Below are positions 43,899-52,993 of a DNA stretch of 64,000 nt, in pieces (the first letter of the stretch is position 1; every line of letters starts with the position of its first letter). The notes beneath the pieces are model-generated. The model did not search any database, had not been told where the DNA came from, and was given only the letters and a program-made list of their open reading frames with translations. The translations under genes were made by a program, and so were the position numbers. Source of the DNA: Haloarcula laminariae (GTDB taxonomy: Archaea > Halobacteriota > Halobacteria > Halobacteriales > Haloarculaceae); NCBI RefSeq assembly GCF_025457605.1, contig NZ_JAMZFY010000002.1:248001-312000 (forward strand). Direction: 5' to 3'.

Positions 43899-44447
43899 AT
43901 GAAACACGTGAAGATTCCGCAGGACCGTATCGGTGTGCTGATCGGCGAGGGCGGTGCGACGATGCGGGAGATAGAGGAGCGCGCGGAGGTGCGTCTGGAC
44001 ATCGACTCCGAGGACGGCACCGTCAAGGTCGACACCGTCGGCGACCCCGTGACGGCGCTGAAGGGGCCGGACATCGTCAAGGCCATCGGCCGCGGGTTCA
44101 AGCCCGAGGACGCGCTGGCGCTGCTGGACGACGACATGATGATGTTCGAGCTGATAGACATCGAGGCCGCGGCCAGGAACCAGAACGACCTCCGGCGCCA
44201 GAAGGGGCGGCTCATCGGCGAGGGCGGGCGGACGCGCGAGCTGATGCAGGAGCTGACCGGCGCCGCGGTCGTCATCTACGGCTCGACGCTGGGTATCATC
44301 GGCGGCCCGGAGCAGGTCGACGCGGTGCGGGAGGCCGTCGAGATGCTCCTTGACGGAGCCCCCCACGGCTCGGTGTACTCGTTCCTCGAACGCAAGCACA
44401 ACGAGATGAAGCGCAACGAGATCGAGTACCACCAGTTCACCGGGTGA
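43899..44447 (+). CDS. KH-domain RNA-binding protein (Krr1/Pno1-like)
   Basis: A 182-residue protein with two KH modules. KH-like region 1 has MKHVKIPQDRIGVLIGEGGA (GxxG loop GEGG) and region 2 has RRQKGRLIGEGGRTRELMQE (GxxG loop GEGG) and VVIYGSTLGIIGGPEQVDAV. This doubled-KH arrangement is typical of archaeal Dim2/Pno1 and Krr1 homologues that assist small-subunit rRNA assembly, and of aIF-1A partners. The ATG at 43899 follows a TATA-like GTCTTAAAC near 43861-43868. In many haloarchaea this gene lies beside a RIO-kinase and aIF1A, but here the downstream gene is an AAA ATPase. Confidence 0.88.
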   Translation: MKHVKIPQDRIGVLIGEGGATMREIEERAEVRLDIDSEDGTVKVDTVGDPVTALKGPDIVKAIGRGFKPEDALALLDDDMMMFELIDIEAAARNQNDLRRQKGRLIGEGGRTRELMQELTGAAVVIYGSTLGIIGGPEQVDAVREAVEMLLDGAPHGSVYSFLERKHNEMKRNEIEYHQFTG

Positions 44448-44556
44448 GCGGCGGCCGGCGCCGTCGAACTGACAGCTCAGCGCCTCGCCGGCGTTTTTTC
44501 GCGAACCGGGCGTAACATATAACCCTCCGAGCGGCCAACACTTTTGCCAGACAACC

Positions 44557-45621
44557 GTGGCCAAGGACACAGACGGGGAGGGCGGGACCACCGAGACGGA
44601 GGGCGGCCGGACCGTCACCGAAGTGATGGACCGACTGGAGACGCTCCGCGGCGAGGAAGACGACCGCTCGGTCTCGACGGACGAGGGCATCCTGCTCGAC
44701 CAGCTAGAGGAGGTCGAGAGCCGGCTGCTGGCCTTCGGCCAGGGGCTGGGCGGGGAGCCCGACGACGTCACCGACCTCCCCTTCACCGAGGAGGCCGGGC
44801 TGGACCACATGCCGGAACCGCTCTACGTCCGCCACGACACGGAGATGCTGAACCAGGTCACCTCGTGGCTGCTACAGGACCAGCATATCGGGCTGGTCAG
44901 CCCCTACGGAACGGGGAAGTCGGCCTTCCGCGAAATCGTCCTCCGGGACCTCGCGAAACACGACGACTTCGTCGTCACGCATCTGGACAACCCCCGGGAG
45001 ACGACGGCCCGGTCGCTGTACCAGACCATTCTGGAGGCGGCCTACTCGGCGGGCTACTCGGTCAACGCGGGCCATTACTCCCAGGTCCGCAACGGCATCC
45101 CGTGGGCGACGGCGGAGGCCAAACAGGCCGTCCACGAAGTCGTTGGTCGCGTGCGGGAAGACGGGAAGACGCTCCTCCTGGTCGTCGACGAGATAGAGGT
45201 CCTCACCGCCGACCTGCTGTCGCCGCTGCAGGTGGCCGGCGACGCCGGCGTCCGGCTGTTCCTGACCGGGACCCCGGAGGGCAAGCGCCGCGTCGCCGAG
45301 ATCCGCGGGACGCTGGACTCGCGGCTGCGTTACTACGAGAACATCGACCCCTTCTCGCCCGACGACATCGCCGAGTACGTCGCCCGCTCGCTGGCCTACT
45401 TCCGGGACGAGCCCTACACCGGGCAGGCGCCGGACCTCTTCACCCGCGAGGCCATCGAGGACATCCACGAACGGACCGAGGGCAACCCCCGCGAGGTCCG
45501 CATCGAGTGTCGCGAACTCTTCACCCGCGCCGCCTTCGTCTGGTACCGGACCGGCCAGGACATCGACCGGATTCAGGTGACGCCCGAACTCCGCCACCGC
45601 CGCTTCGGGATGGGATACTGA
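44557..45621 (+). CDS. AAA/Orc1-Cdc6-like ATPase
   Basis: A 354-residue cytoplasmic protein started by GTG. A short acidic N-terminus leads to a P-loop VSPYGTGKSAFREIVL (Walker A) and LLLVVDEIEVL (Walker B), then FLTGTPEGKRRVAEIRG with a sensor-like segment and SRLRYYENIDPFSPDDIAEY. This follows the AAA_22/Cdc6-like pattern of origin-binding ATPases, but no clear winged-helix DNA-binding domain is visible at the C-terminus, so a plain Orc1/Cdc6 call would be unsafe. Similar proteins act in transposition or DNA uptake (ExeA, TniB). No typical replication genes adjoin it. Start is based on composition. Confidence 0.72.
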   Translation: MAKDTDGEGGTTETEGGRTVTEVMDRLETLRGEEDDRSVSTDEGILLDQLEEVESRLLAFGQGLGGEPDDVTDLPFTEEAGLDHMPEPLYVRHDTEMLNQVTSWLLQDQHIGLVSPYGTGKSAFREIVLRDLAKHDDFVVTHLDNPRETTARSLYQTILEAAYSAGYSVNAGHYSQVRNGIPWATAEAKQAVHEVVGRVREDGKTLLLVVDEIEVLTADLLSPLQVAGDAGVRLFLTGTPEGKRRVAEIRGTLDSRLRYYENIDPFSPDDIAEYVARSLAYFRDEPYTGQAPDLFTREAIEDIHERTEGNPREVRIECRELFTRAAFVWYRTGQDIDRIQVTPELRHRRFGMGY

Positions 45622-45672
45622 GCCCGTTCGCGGTGACATTCCCGAAACCGGGCCGACAGACCGCACAGATGG

Positions 45673-45683
45673 CTATATAAATA
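45673..45683 (+). promoter_or_regulatory. Distal TATA-like element upstream of the thermosome gene
   Basis: CTATATAAATA is one of the strongest TATA-like strings in the window, about 106-116 bp before the thermosome start. An inverted repeat GTGAGA (45686-45691)/TCTCAC (45699-45704) follows directly. It could be a second promoter for the thermosome or a terminal promoter for a short transcript. Confidence 0.5.
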
Positions 45684-45754
45684 GGGTGAGACAATCCCTC
45701 TCACACCACACCTCGGGGCCGCAGTGCCGGGGTTGCCCATCCGCCACCACAACT

Positions 45755-45762
45755 TTTATATA
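45755..45762 (+). promoter_or_regulatory. Proximal TATA box of the thermosome gene
   Basis: TTTATATA is centred about 31 bp before the ATG at 45789 and 25 bp before the GTG at 45783. Heat-responsive cct promoters in haloarchaea are described with such a core element. Confidence 0.65.
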
Positions 45763-45788
45763 GAATCACTTTCAATCATCGTGTGACT

Positions 45789-47486
45789 ATGGCTCAACAG
45801 CAGATGGGCAACCAGCCCATGATCGTACTTTCCGAGGAGTCCCAGCGGACATCCGGAAAGGACGCCCAGTCGATGAACATCACGGCCGGCACGGCCGTCG
45901 CCGAGGCCGTTCGGACCACGCTCGGTCCGAAGGGTATGGACAAGATGCTCGTCGACAACTCCGGGTCGGTCGTCGTCACGAACGACGGCGTCACCATCCT
46001 CGACGAGATGGACATCGAGCACCCGGCCGCCAACATGATCGTCGAGGTCGCCCAGACCCAGGAGGACGAGGTCGGGGACGGCACGACGACGGCGGTCGTC
46101 ATCGCCGGTGAACTGCTGTCGAAGGCCGAGGAGCTCCTCGACCAGGACATCCACGCCACCATCCTGGCCCAGGGGTACCGCCAGGCCGCCGAGAAGGCGA
46201 AGGAAATCCTCGAAGAGAACGCCATCGACGTCGACGCCGACGACACCGAGACCCTCGAGAAGGTCGCCGGCACCGCGATGACCGGCAAGGGCGCCGAGTC
46301 CTCGAAGGACCTGCTCGGCGAGCTCGTCGTCCGCGCGGCCCAGGCCGTCGCCGACGACGACGGCACCGTCGACACCGACAACATCCAGATCGAGACCGTG
46401 GTCGGCGGCGCCACCGACGAGTCCGAACTCGTCGAGGGCGTCATCATCGACAAGGAGCGCGTCCACGACAACATGCCCTTCGCCGTCGAGGACGCCGACA
46501 TCGCCCTGCTGGACACCGCTATCGAGGTTCCCGAGACCGAACTCGACACCGAGGTCTCGGTCACGGACCCCGACCAGCTCCAGGAGTTCCTCGACCAGGA
46601 GGAGAAACAGCTCAAGGAGTACGTCGACCAGATCGCCGCGACCGGCGCCGACGTCGTCATCTGCCAGAAGGGCATCGACGACATGGCCCAGCACTACCTC
46701 GCACAGGAGGGCATTCTGGCCGTCCGACGCGCCAAGAAGTCCGACATCGAGGCGCTCTCGCGCTCGACGGGCGCCCGCATCGTCTCGAACATCAACGACA
46801 TCGAGGCCGACGACCTCGGCTTCGCGGGCTCGGTCGCCCAGAAGGACATCGCCGGCGACGAGCGCATCTTCGTCGAGGACGTCGAGGACGCCAAGGCCGT
46901 CACGATGATCCTCCGCGGCGGCACCGAACACGTCGTCGACGAGGTCGAGCGCGCCATCGAGGACTCGCTCGGCGTCGTCGCCGCCACGCTGGAGGACGGC
47001 AAGGTCCTCCCCGGCGGCGGTGCCCCCGAGACCCAGCTCGCGCTCGGTCTGCGTGACCACGCCGACTCCGTCGGCGGCCGCGAGCAGCTCGCTGTTGAAG
47101 CCTTCGCCGACGCCATCGACGTCATCCCGCGCACCCTCGCCGAGAACGCGGGCCACGACCCCATCGACTCCCTCGTGGACCTCCGCAGCAAGCACGACGG
47201 CGGCAACCAGACCTTCGGTCTCGACGCCTACACCGGCGAAGTCGTCGACATGGAGGAGGACGGCGTCGTCGAGCCGCTCCGCGTCAAGACCCAGGCCATC
47301 GAGTCGGCCACCGAGGCCGCCGTGATGATTCTGCGCATCGACGACGTCATCGCCGCGGGCGACCTCAAGGGTGGCTCCGGCGACGACGACGACGAGGAAG
47401 GCGGACCCGGCGGACCCGGCGGTGCCGGCGGCATGCCCGGCGGCGGCATGGGCGGCATGGGCGGCGGCATGGGCGGCATGATGTAA
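45789..47486 (+). CDS. Thermosome subunit (group II chaperonin)
   Basis: A 565-residue subunit of the two-ring archaeal chaperonin, which folds proteins inside a closed chamber using ATP. Signatures include [53 protein letters not shown] (ATP site), and [17 protein letters not shown]. The C-terminus is a Gly/Met repeat ([18 protein letters not shown]) that lines the chamber floor. The ATG at 45789 was chosen over GTG 45783 by convention; both are close to the proximal TATA box. Two TATA elements upstream may give basal and heat-induced transcripts. A hairpin-rich intergenic repeat starts six bases after the stop. Confidence 0.97.
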   Translation: MAQQQMGNQPMIVLSEESQRTSGKDAQSMNITAGTAVAEAVRTTLGPKGMDKMLVDNSGSVVVTNDGVTILDEMDIEHPAANMIVEVAQTQEDEVGDGTTTAVVIAGELLSKAEELLDQDIHATILAQGYRQAAEKAKEILEENAIDVDADDTETLEKVAGTAMTGKGAESSKDLLGELVVRAAQAVADDDGTVDTDNIQIETVVGGATDESELVEGVIIDKERVHDNMPFAVEDADIALLDTAIEVPETELDTEVSVTDPDQLQEFLDQEEKQLKEYVDQIAATGADVVICQKGIDDMAQHYLAQEGILAVRRAKKSDIEALSRSTGARIVSNINDIEADDLGFAGSVAQKDIAGDERIFVEDVEDAKAVTMILRGGTEHVVDEVERAIEDSLGVVAATLEDGKVLPGGGAPETQLALGLRDHADSVGGREQLAVEAFADAIDVIPRTLAENAGHDPIDSLVDLRSKHDGGNQTFGLDAYTGEVVDMEEDGVVEPLRVKTQAIESATEAAVMILRIDDVIAAGDLKGGSGDDDDEEGGPGGPGGAGGMPGGGMGGMGGGMGGMM

Positions 47487-47765
47487 GACCACTTTTTGCA
47501 ACTCCCTCGGGCGGCTTCGCCGCCCTCGGTCGTGCAAAAACGTGGGGAAAAATCGCAGCGTGCTCCCTTCGCGCCTTCGGCGCGGCGGTCCGCGCGCTGC
47601 GGTTGAACCGCGGCCTTCGGCCGCGGACATCTGCCCTACCGCAGTCCGCACCGCTCGCTAACCGATTTCTCTCTTTGCGCTTCGATACCCCCTCGCTAGT
47701 CGCTGAGTTCGCCTACCAGTCGCTTCACCGACACCGATTTCATCGCGGCGAGCCATCGGCCGGCT
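47487..47765. repeat. Hairpin-rich intergenic repeat, copy A, downstream of the thermosome gene
   Basis: TTTTTGCA (47493-47500) pairs with TGCAAAAA (47533-47540), enclosing a TTC-loop hairpin GGGCGGC/GCCGCCC (47509-47525). Further hairpins follow, including GCGCC-TTC-GGCGC near 47571-47583 and CCGCGGCC-TTC-GGCCGCGG (47608-47626). A GGTTGAACCGC string at 47601-47611 has a counterpart in copy B (61315-61323, GGTGAAACCG). No coding sequence is seen. The first stem may end the thermosome transcript; the rest looks like a dispersed genomic repeat family. Confidence 0.6.
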
Positions 47766-48185
47766 ATGAGCGGAGTCCCGGACGCGGGCAGGTACTTCCC
47801 CGAACGGCCGCCGACGTGGCTCGAAGTCGGGCTCACCCTGCTCGTGATGGCAACCGTCGGGCAGACACTCCTCGCCGGTGACGTGACCTCCTGGCCCGCC
47901 TTCGCCGTCGGCTTCCTGCTGTTCGCCGTCGCGGTCGGTCCCGTGGCGAACAGTCCCGTCGGCGACCGCGTCGGGCAGTGGTTCCGGGCCATCGGACTGG
48001 TCGGTCGCGTCGTCGTCATCGGGCTGTTCCTCGCTGTCGTCACCGTACTGTCCCGCACGGCGTGGGTCCCGTACGCGCTGGTGAGCGATGCGGGAACCGG
48101 TGGCCTCCTCGCCCTCATGCTGTACATGGTGGGCTATCTGGCCCGGGCCGGCGGGGTCGAGGGGTGGACGAGCGGGACCGACTGA
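47766..48185 (+). CDS. Small membrane protein with about four helices, function unknown
   Basis: This 139-residue protein has four likely transmembrane helices (TWLEVGLTLLVMATVGQTLL, AFAVGFLLFAVAVGPVANSP, IGLVGRVVVIGLFLAVVTVL and GGLLALMLYMVGYLARAGG). There is a short hydrophilic start (MSGVPDAGRYFPERPP). No known family or charged transport motif is visible. It is followed by the DMT transporter gene on the same strand. The ATG is the only reasonable start. Confidence 0.7.
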   Translation: MSGVPDAGRYFPERPPTWLEVGLTLLVMATVGQTLLAGDVTSWPAFAVGFLLFAVAVGPVANSPVGDRVGQWFRAIGLVGRVVVIGLFLAVVTVLSRTAWVPYALVSDAGTGGLLALMLYMVGYLARAGGVEGWTSGTD

Positions 48186-48272
48186 GGACGAGTCCTCGCA
48201 CCTCGACACATGGGGGCCGGTTCGGCAAACAGCAGGTTCAAGCGCGGGACACACCTGTCACGACGCAGGTAG

Positions 48273-49151
48273 ATGGCTGTCGACCTACTCGGTGCCGGAC
48301 TCGCGGCGCTGGCGACGGTCGGGCTCGCGGGCCAGAGCATCGCTGTCCGGCAGGCCGCCAAAGAGCGGTCCATCACCGACCTCGTCGCCGTCGTCTTCGT
48401 CGTCAACCTCCTCGTCTTGCTCCCGGCGACCGCCGTGTTGTCCTACCCGGACTTTGGCTTGACGCCGCGGGCCGTCGCCGCCTTCGCCGTCGCCGGGCTG
48501 TTGGGGTCGCTGCTCGCCCGGGCCGCGCTCTTCGTCGGCATCCACCGGCTGGGGGCGAGCCGTGCCGAGCCGCTGAAGTCGACGTTTCCGCTGGTGGCCG
48601 TCGGCTCGGCCGTGCTGGTGCTTGGCGAACCGCTGACGCCGCTACTCGTCGTCGGCGTGGGGCTGCTCGTGGCGGGAGCCGCCGCGGTGTCGGGCGACGC
48701 CCGCGCCAGCGTGGCGACTGCCTCGGGGGCCGACATCGCCTTCCCGCTGGCCGCGGCGCTCTTGCTCGGCATCGACCCGGTGTTCACCAAGGTCGGCTTC
48801 GCCGAGGGGACGCCGCCGCTGGTCGGCGTGACCGTCCGCGTCCTCGCGGCCGCGGGCGGTTTCGCCGGTTATCTCCTCTGGCGGCGGCTCCGCGGCCGGG
48901 GGTACCGTCCGGCGCGACCGACCCGCGCCGCGCTCCTCGCCGGCGTCGCCAACACGGTGTACCTGTCGGCGTATCTGGCCGCCCTCTCACGCGTGTCCGT
49001 CTCGCTCGTCGCGCCGGTGCTGGGTGCGAGCCCGCTGCTCGTCCTGCTTGGCTCGCTGGTTCTGACCCCGGACGACGAGCAGGTGACCCCGCGGCTCGGC
49101 GCGGCGGTCGCGGTCCTGGTCGCCGGTGTCGTCCTCGTCCTGCAGGCGTGA
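48273..49151 (+). CDS. EamA/DMT-superfamily transporter
   Basis: A 292-residue membrane protein with about ten helices arranged as two EamA repeats. Motifs: RLGASRAEPLKSTFPLVAVG in the first half, and YLSAYLAALSRVSVSLVAPV, LLVLLGSLVLTPDDEQVTPR in the second, ends typical of the drug/metabolite transporter group. It would carry a small metabolite or sugar nucleotide, with no substrate obvious. The ATG at 48273 follows a 90-bp gap; PNPOx-like gene 49204-49695 is convergent. Confidence 0.85.
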   Translation: MAVDLLGAGLAALATVGLAGQSIAVRQAAKERSITDLVAVVFVVNLLVLLPATAVLSYPDFGLTPRAVAAFAVAGLLGSLLARAALFVGIHRLGASRAEPLKSTFPLVAVGSAVLVLGEPLTPLLVVGVGLLVAGAAAVSGDARASVATASGADIAFPLAAALLLGIDPVFTKVGFAEGTPPLVGVTVRVLAAAGGFAGYLLWRRLRGRGYRPARPTRAALLAGVANTVYLSAYLAALSRVSVSLVAPVLGASPLLVLLGSLVLTPDDEQVTPRLGAAVAVLVAGVVLVLQA

Positions 49152-49203
49152 CCCCCGCGTATCGCGATAGTCGCGCCGAAGCGGCCCAGCGCGGACGACG
49201 GGC

Positions 49204-49695
49204 TCACTCCATCTGTCCTTCGGAGGACGGCTCCCGAAGCTCGGGCGGCAGTTCGAGCTGTTTGATACCCGCCCGCTCCTCGATGTCGAACCGGTAGATT
49301 GCGGTGGTCCGGGACTCGGCGGCGCGCTCGAACAGGTCGGGGCGCCAGGAGGGGTCCATCCGCTCTTCGAGGGCCTCGCGTTCGGCGTCCGAGACCGCCT
49401 CGACGGTCCCAGTCAGGAGCACACTGCGCCAGTTGAACGTCGTCTCGACGCTGTAGACCAGAAACCGCGCGGCGTCGGCCGCCTCAGTCAGCCGCCGTTT
49501 CTCGCTCTCGCCGGCCAGCACGTAGACGAAGTACAGCGCGTCCTCCCCGTCGTACCAGTAACTCAGCGGCCGCATGCTCGGTGCGCCGTCGGTCGGGAGC
49601 GCGAGCACGCCGACGCTTCGGGACGAGAGCGTCCGCCGGATATCGTCGTCGTCCATCCGATGCATGCCGAACGTGTCAAGTTCGTCAACAGTCAT
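49204..49695 (-). CDS. Pyridoxamine 5'-phosphate oxidase-family (FMN-binding split-barrel) protein
   Basis: A 163-residue protein. The split-barrel pattern is visible in RTLSSRSVGVLALPTDGAPS, MRPLSYWYDGEDALYFVYVL, TTFNWRSVLLTGTVEAVSDA and TAIYRFDIEERAGIKQLEL. Such proteins bind FMN or F420 and act as flavin reductases or PNPOx-like enzymes; no substrate can be read. The start could be the Met at residue 1 or Met11 (MHRMDDDD). Likely cytosolic. Neighbours are transporters, with no operon. Confidence 0.82.
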   Translation of the reverse strand: MTVDELDTFGMHRMDDDDIRRTLSSRSVGVLALPTDGAPSMRPLSYWYDGEDALYFVYVLAGESEKRRLTEAADAARFLVYSVETTFNWRSVLLTGTVEAVSDAEREALEERMDPSWRPDLFERAAESRTTAIYRFDIEERAGIKQLELPPELREPSSEGQME

Positions 49696-49812
49696 GGGCC
49701 GATGTTCGTGTTACGCTATGATAAGCTCTAGCGGGCGGGACGGCGGTCGTGCCTCACGGGTGGGCGCAGTCGAGTCGAAACTGTTCTGCCCCTCGCCGTG
49801 GGACAGTCACCA

Positions 49813-50763
49813 GTGTCGCTGCTTGGCATCTTCGGGACGGCTATTCTCCCCATCGTCGCCGTCGCGGGCGTGGGCTACGCGCTGGGCCGGTTCAAAGGCG
49901 TGGATGCCGACGCCCTGAACACCGTCACCGTCTACGTGCTCGCGCCGGCGCTGGTCATCCACAGCCTGGCCACGTCCGAACTGGCCGGCGGGACCATTCT
50001 CGCCGTCGCGGGGGCCGTCGGGCTCTTCACCGCCGCGATGATTGCCGTCGGCGAGGCGGTGGGGCGGCTCTTCGGCCACCGGGAGCCGATGCTGGGCGCG
50101 TTCGTCCTCGTCACCATCTTCCCCAACACCGGTAACTACGGCATCCCGCTCGCGGACTTCGCCTTCGGGCCGTCCGGGCGCAGCGTCGCGGTCCTGGTCA
50201 CCGCTATCGAGGCCGTGTTGATGTACACTGTCGGCATCTACATCGCGGCCAGGGGCGGCGAGAACGCCCCGCTCACGGACATGAAGCGGGTGTTCGGCGT
50301 GCCGCTGGTGTACGCCGTCGTCGTCGCGCTGGCGGCCCGCTACGCGGGTGTCGTTCCGCCCGCGGACTCGGCGCTGATGCAGACCCTGGAGATGGCCGGC
50401 AACGCCTCGATTCCCGTGATGCTTCTCATCCTCGGGATTCAGCTGGCCGGCGTCAACCTTGAGGGGACGCTTCGGCCCGTGGCGGCCGCGGGCGCCCTGC
50501 GCTTGCTGCTCGCGCCGCTGGTCGCGAGCGCGGCGGTCCTGCTTGCCGGCGTCTCGAACCCGACTGTCGCCCGCACCGTCGTCCTCCTGCTGGCGACGCC
50601 GACCGGTGTGACGACCATCATCCTCGTCGGCGCGTTCAGCGGTATCGGCGACGGGCTGGCGCCCGGCGAGTTCACCAGCGCGACCGTCTTCGTCACGACG
50701 GTCCTCAGCGTCGTCACGGTGACCGGCCTCGTCGCGGCGCTGGAAGCGGGCTGGCTCGTCTAG
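49813..50763 (+). CDS. AEC-family permease (auxin efflux carrier-type)
   Basis: A 316-residue membrane protein with about ten helices. The AEC pattern is clear: GTAILPIVAVAGVGYALGRF at the start, TIFPNTGNYGIPLADFAFGP in the centre, and ILGIQLAGVNLEGTLRPVAA and LLLATPTGVTTIILVGAFSG in the second half. Known members export malate, lactate or auxin-like anions. GTG 49813 was preferred over GTG 49798 because the sequence before it lacks the hydrophobic start. It converges with the MATE gene, overlapping the last four bases (CTAG). Confidence 0.88.
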   Translation: MSLLGIFGTAILPIVAVAGVGYALGRFKGVDADALNTVTVYVLAPALVIHSLATSELAGGTILAVAGAVGLFTAAMIAVGEAVGRLFGHREPMLGAFVLVTIFPNTGNYGIPLADFAFGPSGRSVAVLVTAIEAVLMYTVGIYIAARGGENAPLTDMKRVFGVPLVYAVVVALAARYAGVVPPADSALMQTLEMAGNASIPVMLLILGIQLAGVNLEGTLRPVAAAGALRLLLAPLVASAAVLLAGVSNPTVARTVVLLLATPTGVTTIILVGAFSGIGDGLAPGEFTSATVFVTTVLSVVTVTGLVAALEAGWLV

Positions 50764-52280
50764 TCGTCCGCGACGGCGGCCTCGGGGTCGGCTCGCGGGT
50801 CGGCGTCGCGCCAGGTGCCCCGGGTGAACCACGCGACGGCGATGACCGCGGCGACGACGTTCGAGACGCCGAAGGCAAGCCAGATACCCCGCTCGGCCAG
50901 CGAGAACGCCAGCGCGTCGACGACGGCCGTCCCGAGCGCGGCCGACACCGCAAACAGCGGGTCGGCCGCCCAGGCCGGCACGGCGACGGGGCGGGACATG
51001 ACCCACGCGACGGGGAGCCGAACGACTCCTAGCATCGTCACCGCGAGCGCCGCCGCGGTGAGGGTCTTCCCGGCGCCGCGGAACCCGCCCGAGTAGGCCC
51101 GCACGATGCCGATGAAGCCGAACGTCGGGGCGACCCACTGGAGGAACTCGGCGCCGATACGGACCACCTCGGGGTCGTCGCTGAACACGCTGACGACCGC
51201 GGGCGCGGCGAAGATGGTGGCCACGCCCAGGACGGAGAGCAGGACGAAGGAGACCTTCGCGGCGAAGTGGTTCGCCGTCGCCGCCCGGTCCGGGTGGTCG
51301 GCCCCGAGGTTCTGGCCGGTCATCGTCTCGACGCCCCGGTCCATCGCGATGGCGGGCATGAACACGAGCGAGAACACGCGGATGCCGACGCCGAAGGCCG
51401 CGACGACCGTGACCGAGAACGTCCCGACGATAAAGAGCATCGCGTTGACCGACAGCGCGCGGCCGGTCCCCTCGATGGAGGCGGGGATGCCGATGGAGAG
51501 CAGCTTCTTCAGGTAGGTGAAATCGGGCACCATGTCCCGGAGGTTGACCTGGATGCCGCGGTCCCCGCGGAGCATGATGGCGATGCCGACGGCGAAGGCC
51601 AGCCCCCGCGAGAAGATGGTCGCGACGGCGGCCCCGACCACGCCCAGCTCGGGGAACGGCCCCCAGCCGAAGATGAGGAACGGGTCGATGACGATGTTCA
51701 GTATCACCGTCCCCAGCATGACGAGCATCGGCGTGATGGTGTCGCCGGCGCCCCGCATCAGCGCGATGAACACGAAGAAGCCAAACATCGTCGTCAGCCC
51801 CAGCGAGACCACCTGCAGGTAGCCCGTCGCTCCCGGGAGCACCTGCTGGGAGGCCCCGAGCACGCGCAGGAAGTCCTCGACGAAGAAGTAGCCGACCCCG
51901 CCCAGAACCAGTGAGCCGACGACTGCGAACGTGAGCGTCTGTGAGGCGACGTATTCGGCTTCGTCGTGCTCCTCGGCGCCGGTGTGTTGGGCCACGAGGA
52001 CGCTCCCCGCCACCGACAGGCCCATCCCCAGCGAGATGAGCAGGAATATCATCGGGAACGCAAAGGAGATGGCCGCCAGCGCCTCTGTGCTGTACTGGCC
52101 GAGCCAGAAGGTGTCGGCGAGGTTGTAGGCGACCTGCAGGAGGTTCGTGATGACGATGGGGAAGGAGAGATACAGCAGCGGCTTCCCGATGGGGCCGCTG
52201 GTCAGCTCCAGCTCGTCCTGGCCCTTGAACAGGCCGTCAAGCCGCTCGACCAGGGCGCTGAGGCGTTCGCGGGCTGTCAT
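50760..52280 (-). CDS. MATE family efflux protein, TetR-linked
   Basis: A 506-residue integral membrane protein with about 12 helices. The signature regions GPIGKPLLYLSFPIVITNLL, YNLADTFWLGQYSTEALAAI, LMRGAGDTITPMLVMLGTVI and MAMDRGVETMTGQNLGADHP-like stretches fit the NorM/DinF-type pumps. It likely exports cationic drugs or metabolites with Na+ or H+. Its ATG lies inside the TGA of the upstream TetR gene (bases 52277-52280 overlap), so both are one transcript. It converges with the AEC gene. Confidence 0.93.
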   Translation of the reverse strand: MTARERLSALVERLDGLFKGQDELELTSGPIGKPLLYLSFPIVITNLLQVAYNLADTFWLGQYSTEALAAISFAFPMIFLLISLGMGLSVAGSVLVAQHTGAEEHDEAEYVASQTLTFAVVGSLVLGGVGYFFVEDFLRVLGASQQVLPGATGYLQVVSLGLTTMFGFFVFIALMRGAGDTITPMLVMLGTVILNIVIDPFLIFGWGPFPELGVVGAAVATIFSRGLAFAVGIAIMLRGDRGIQVNLRDMVPDFTYLKKLLSIGIPASIEGTGRALSVNAMLFIVGTFSVTVVAAFGVGIRVFSLVFMPAIAMDRGVETMTGQNLGADHPDRAATANHFAAKVSFVLLSVLGVATIFAAPAVVSVFSDDPEVVRIGAEFLQWVAPTFGFIGIVRAYSGGFRGAGKTLTAAALAVTMLGVVRLPVAWVMSRPVAVPAWAADPLFAVSAALGTAVVDALAFSLAERGIWLAFGVSNVVAAVIAVAWFTRGTWRDADPRADPEAAVADD

Positions 52281-52873
52281 GCCGACAGCTCCGCCGGGTC
52301 GGCGAGTAGGTTCGTCTCCACGTAGTCGGCGAGCATCCGCTGGCTACACTCGACCGGCCGGCCGGCGGTGACCCGCCGGGTCGACGTGCCGGTCAACACC
52401 GTCACGATGAACCCCGCGGTGTCGGCCGGGTCGATACCCGGGTCGAAGGTCCCGTCCGCGACGCCGGCCTCCAGAATCCCGGTCAGTTCGGCGACGAGGT
52501 GGTCGTCGAGCCGCCGCAGCCGCTCGCGAAATCCCTCTTCGTAGGGCGCCTGGGCGCGGATTTCGAGGACGGCCGTCTCGAACTCCTCGCGGTCGTCGTC
52601 GGGGTTTTCGAGCACCGCCTCGATGAGGGCCAGCAGCTCCTCGTGGGGGTCGTCGCCCTCGACGTCGTCCGTGAGCGCGACGAATCGGTCGTAGAGGTCA
52701 TCGAGGAACGCACACAGCAGGTCATGTTTGCTGTCGTAGTGGTAGTGGAGCGCGGCTTTGCTCTTCGAGGACTCGTCGGCGATGTCCTGCATCGTCAGAT
52801 CCGCATAGCCGTACGAACAGAGCGCGCGATAGGTCGCATGCATTATCTCCGTGGCGGCGTCTCCGTCACTCAT
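52277..52873 (-). CDS. TetR family transcriptional regulator of the MATE operon
   Basis: A 198-residue regulator from the ATG at 52873 (a GTG at 52882 would add three). The N-terminal HTH is HATYRALCSYGYADLTMQDI, ADESSKSKAALHYHYDSKHD, standard TetR. The rest is helical with an acidic region (VEGDDPHEELLALIEAVLE). An inverted repeat 12 bp before the start (52885-52900) is a good operator. It probably represses itself and the overlapping MATE pump until a drug-like ligand binds. The stop codon overlaps the MATE start. Confidence 0.92.
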   Translation of the reverse strand: MSDGDAATEIMHATYRALCSYGYADLTMQDIADESSKSKAALHYHYDSKHDLLCAFLDDLYDRFVALTDDVEGDDPHEELLALIEAVLENPDDDREEFETAVLEIRAQAPYEEGFRERLRRLDDHLVAELTGILEAGVADGTFDPGIDPADTAGFIVTVLTGTSTRRVTAGRPVECSQRMLADYVETNLLADPAELSA

Positions 52874-52884
52874 TGTTCTCACTA

Positions 52885-52900
52885 ACTGACTGGTCAGTCA
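52885..52900. promoter_or_regulatory. Putative TetR operator
   Basis: ACTGAC-TG-GTCAGT (52885-52898) and, shifted by two, TGACTG-GT-CAGTCA (52887-52900) form nested perfect inverted repeats. They lie just upstream of the TetR ATG, where a bound repressor would block the transcription start. Similar TGACTGGTCAGTCA-type sites occur for TetR proteins in general. Confidence 0.7.
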
Positions 52901-52993
52901 TGTACCCATTGATTCCCCGCGACCGCGGGCTCGGTCACGGACAGCGTCGCCGCTCTGTGGTCGGCGTCGTCCCCGGCCGGCGGCCGGCTCGCC

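Noticed and set aside
44557-45621. Second replication origin with Orc1/Cdc6
   Set aside because: The ATPase resembles Cdc6 in its P-loop, but no winged helix and no origin-recognition-box repeats are seen nearby.
47228-47479. Pro/Met-rich minus-strand frame opposite the thermosome tail
   Set aside because: It is the complement of the GGM repeat and not a gene.
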